This document shows positions 62,161 through 64,000 of a DNA stretch of 64,000 nucleotides, piece after piece (position 1 is the stretch's first letter; the number at the start of each line of letters is the position of its first letter). A program made the translations under genes and the position numbers. The stretch comes from Streptomyces formicae (GTDB lineage Bacteria; Actinomycetota; Actinomycetes; Streptomycetales; Streptomycetaceae): positions 6,758,001 to 6,822,000 of the forward strand of contig NZ_CP071872.1 in the NCBI RefSeq assembly GCF_022647665.1, given 5' to 3'. Below the pieces are notes generated by a model. The model did no database searches. It worked only from the letters and a program-made list of their open reading frames with translations, and had not been told where the DNA came from.

Positions 62161-63564
62161 ATGCACGACGCACCGCCCCGCCCGACGGCCATCGGGGAAG
62201 AACCCCTCTCCCACGGGCTCAAGCAGCGTCATCTCACGATGCTCGGCCTCGGCGGGGTGATCGGCGCCGGCCTCTTCGTCGGCTCCGGCGCCGGGATCGC
62301 GGTCGCCGGGCCCGGGATCGTCGTGTCGTATCTGCTCGCGGGTGCGCTGGCGATGCTCGTGATGCGGATGCTCGGCGAGATGTCGGCGGCGATGCCCGCG
62401 TCCGGGGCGTTCTCGGTGCACGCGGAGCGGGCGCTCGGCCGCTGGGCCGGGTTCAGCGTCGGCTGGCTGTACTGGTTCATGCTGGTGGTCGTGCTCGCGG
62501 TGGAGGCGACGGGTGCGGCGACGATCGCCAACGGCTGGGTGCCGGGCGTGCCGCAGTGGACCTGGGTGCTGATCTTCATGGTGGTCTTCACCGCCGCCAA
62601 CCTCGCCGCGGTCCGGAACTTCGGCGAGTTCGAGTTCTGGTTCGCCGCGCTGAAGGTCGGCGCGATCGTGCTCTTCCTCCTGCTGGGCGCGCTGGCAGTC
62701 TTCGGGGTGCTCCCCGACACGGACCCGGTGGGCCTGGCGAACCTCACCGGGCAGGGCGGCTTCCTGCCGAACGGCTGGGCGGGCGTCGTCTCCGGTGTCC
62801 TCGCCGTCGTCTTCGCCTTCGGCGGGCTGGAGGTCGTCACCATCGCGGCCGCCGAGTCCGACGACCCGGCCCGCGCGGTCGGGCGCGCGGTGCGCAGCGC
62901 GGTGTGGCGCATCCTCCTCTTCTACGTCGGCTCGATGCTGGTCATCGTGACCGTGCTGCCGTGGACCGCCATGAAGCCCGGGCAGAGCCCGTACGTCGCC
63001 GTGCTCGACTCGATCGGCGTCCCGGCGGCCGGGCAGATCATGAACATCGTGGTGTTCGTGGCGCTCCTGTCCGCCCTCAACGCCAATCTGTACGGCTCCT
63101 CGCGCATGGTCTTCTCGCTCGCCGAGCGCCGCGAGGCGCCGGCCGGGCTGCTGGCCGTGTCACGCGGCGGGGTGCCGCGGCGGGCGGTCTTCGCCTCGGT
63201 GGCCTTCGGCTTCGTCTCCGTACTGCTCAATCTGAAGTGGCCGGACACCGTCTTCCTCTACATGCTCAACGCGGTCGGCGCGGTGCTGCTCTTCGTGTGG
63301 GCGCTCATCGCGGTGTCGCAGCTGCGGCTGCGGCGGCGCATCGAGCGCGAGGCACCGGAGAAGCTGACCCTGAAGATGTGGTGCTTCCCGTGGCTGACCT
63401 GGGTGGCGCTGGCCGGGATCGGGGCCGTGCTGGTGCTGATGCTGGGCGATGACGCGGCACGGCCGCAGGTACTGTGGTCGGCCGGTGCGACGGCCGCGGT
63501 GCTCCTGGTGGCCTGGCTCCGTGAGCTCCGTGAGCTCCGGGACGCGCGGGCGGGGCGTCGCTAG
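62161..63564 (+). CDS. Amino-acid permease (APC superfamily), copy 2 of 3
   Basis: 467 residues from ATG 62161; an upstream in-frame ATG at 62104 is less likely. Closely related to copy 1: GLKQRHLTMLGLGGVIGAGL, GEMSAAMPASGAFSVHAERA, FEFWFAALKVGAIVLFLLLG, FAFGGLEVVTIAAAESDDPA and QIMNIVVFVALLSALNANLY. The C-terminal two helices are shorter, ending in an Arg-rich tail (LRELRELRDARAGRR). Substrate unknown. About 115 bases separate it from the third copy. Confidence 0.93.
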   Translation: MHDAPPRPTAIGEEPLSHGLKQRHLTMLGLGGVIGAGLFVGSGAGIAVAGPGIVVSYLLAGALAMLVMRMLGEMSAAMPASGAFSVHAERALGRWAGFSVGWLYWFMLVVVLAVEATGAATIANGWVPGVPQWTWVLIFMVVFTAANLAAVRNFGEFEFWFAALKVGAIVLFLLLGALAVFGVLPDTDPVGLANLTGQGGFLPNGWAGVVSGVLAVVFAFGGLEVVTIAAAESDDPARAVGRAVRSAVWRILLFYVGSMLVIVTVLPWTAMKPGQSPYVAVLDSIGVPAAGQIMNIVVFVALLSALNANLYGSSRMVFSLAERREAPAGLLAVSRGGVPRRAVFASVAFGFVSVLLNLKWPDTVFLYMLNAVGAVLLFVWALIAVSQLRLRRRIEREAPEKLTLKMWCFPWLTWVALAGIGAVLVLMLGDDAARPQVLWSAGATAAVLLVAWLRELRELRDARAGRR

Positions 63565-63679
63565 TCCTTCACAATGTGTGAGGATCTTGTCCGTATAGCG
63601 GTCACCGGTGCTCTGTGAGCGAGACGGCCCCCAGACTGGTGAGCCGTCCCCTGTCGTCCGCTCATGAACAGGCACCCCC

Positions 63680-64000
63680 ATGTCTCGGACCCCGGCGCCC
63701 GTGTCCGCGCCTGCCGACCCCCAGGTCGGCGCCCCGGCCGACACCGCGCTCGTCCACGGCCTCAAGCAGCGCCATCTTTCGATGATCGCCCTCGGCGGGG
63801 TGATCGGTGCCGGCCTCTTCGTCGGCTCGGGCGCCGGTATCGCCGCCGCCGGCCCGTCGATCGTCATCGCCTACGCGATCTCCGGCCTGCTCGTCATGCT
63901 CGTGATGCGCATGCTCGGCGAGATGTCGGCGGCGAATCCCGCGTCCGGCTCGTTCTCCGTCCACGCCGAGCGGGCCATCGGCCCCTGGGCGGGGTTCACG
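63680..64000 (+). CDS. Amino-acid permease (APC superfamily), copy 3 of 3, N-terminal part
   Basis: Begins at ATG 63680 and runs off the window after 107 residues. After a Pro-rich start it reads VHGLKQRHLSMIALGGVIGA, GLFVGSGAGIAAAGPS, MLGEMSAANPASGSFSVHAE and RAIGPWAGF, so it matches copies 1 and 2 in the first three helices. The change of WAGF context (GPWAGF instead of GRWAGF) is minor. The gene is presumably intact beyond the window. Confidence 0.92.
   Translation, partial: MSRTPAPVSAPADPQVGAPADTALVHGLKQRHLSMIALGGVIGAGLFVGSGAGIAAAGPSIVIAYAISGLLVMLVMRMLGEMSAANPASGSFSVHAERAIGPWAGFT

Overview
This 64-kb window is high-GC DNA from a Streptomyces-type actinomycete. The organism call rests on the minus-strand order ndk, mreB, mreC, mreD, PBP2, rodA, CYTH/CHAD, TIGR03960 radical SAM, TIGR03936, on the clpP1-clpP2-clpX locus next to valS/folC, and on families typical of the genus: ECF41 sigma factor, ALF-repeat protein, XRE/DUF5753 regulator and SpoIIE-type phosphatase. 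No species is claimed.

Layout. 1-1540: the end of the core run (TIGR03936 and a repeat-built membrane protein). 2049-4216: an FAD oxidoreductase and an ECF41 sigma factor, with a promoter-like site. 4217-29049: an accretion of serine-integrase islands in the 3' end of the TIGR03960 gene. Three copies of that gene's 3' end (4340-4423, 15336-15417, 28978-29049) diverge from one another at the same TGCGG, at 4419, 15413 and 29045. They split the region into island 1 (4424-15417), island 2 (15418-29049) and, on the left, the leftover end of an older, mostly deleted island. In islands 1 and 2 a large serine recombinase gene is at the left end and a small att-proximal ORF at the right end.

Island 1 carries an intact integrase with two TTA codons, a secreted trypsin-like protein with altered catalytic residues plus lectin and FG-GAP domains, a further exported protein, and an ALF-repeat polymorphic toxin with a candidate immunity gene. 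Island 2 has a dead integrase (two compensating frameshifts plus an IS21-family element with a passenger gene), a winged-helix protein, an HNH-like protein, a second (small) serine recombinase, and a minus-strand run of about 5 kb. That run holds a regulator trio (69-aa protein, DUF6879, XRE/DUF5753), four tiny ORFs, a JmjC/cupin oxygenase, an aldo/keto reductase and an APH-fold kinase. The 45-aa ORF just before the oxygenase could be a modified-peptide precursor. I regard this as the best candidate for an undescribed system here.

28978-46933: core genes for radical SAM chemistry, polyphosphate binding, cell-wall elongation, nucleotide metabolism, folate and valyl-tRNA synthesis. An IS630-family element and a 162-bp MITE-like repeat sit between rodA and CYTH/CHAD. 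47071-52722: an anchored protein, clpX, clpP2, clpP1 and trigger factor. 52911-53262: tRNA-Pro and tRNA-Gly. 53328-64000: an acyltransferase, an HD hydrolase, a PP2C phosphatase, an Eis-like acetyltransferase, nei, rpiB, bioY and three tandem amino-acid permease genes, the last cut by the window end.
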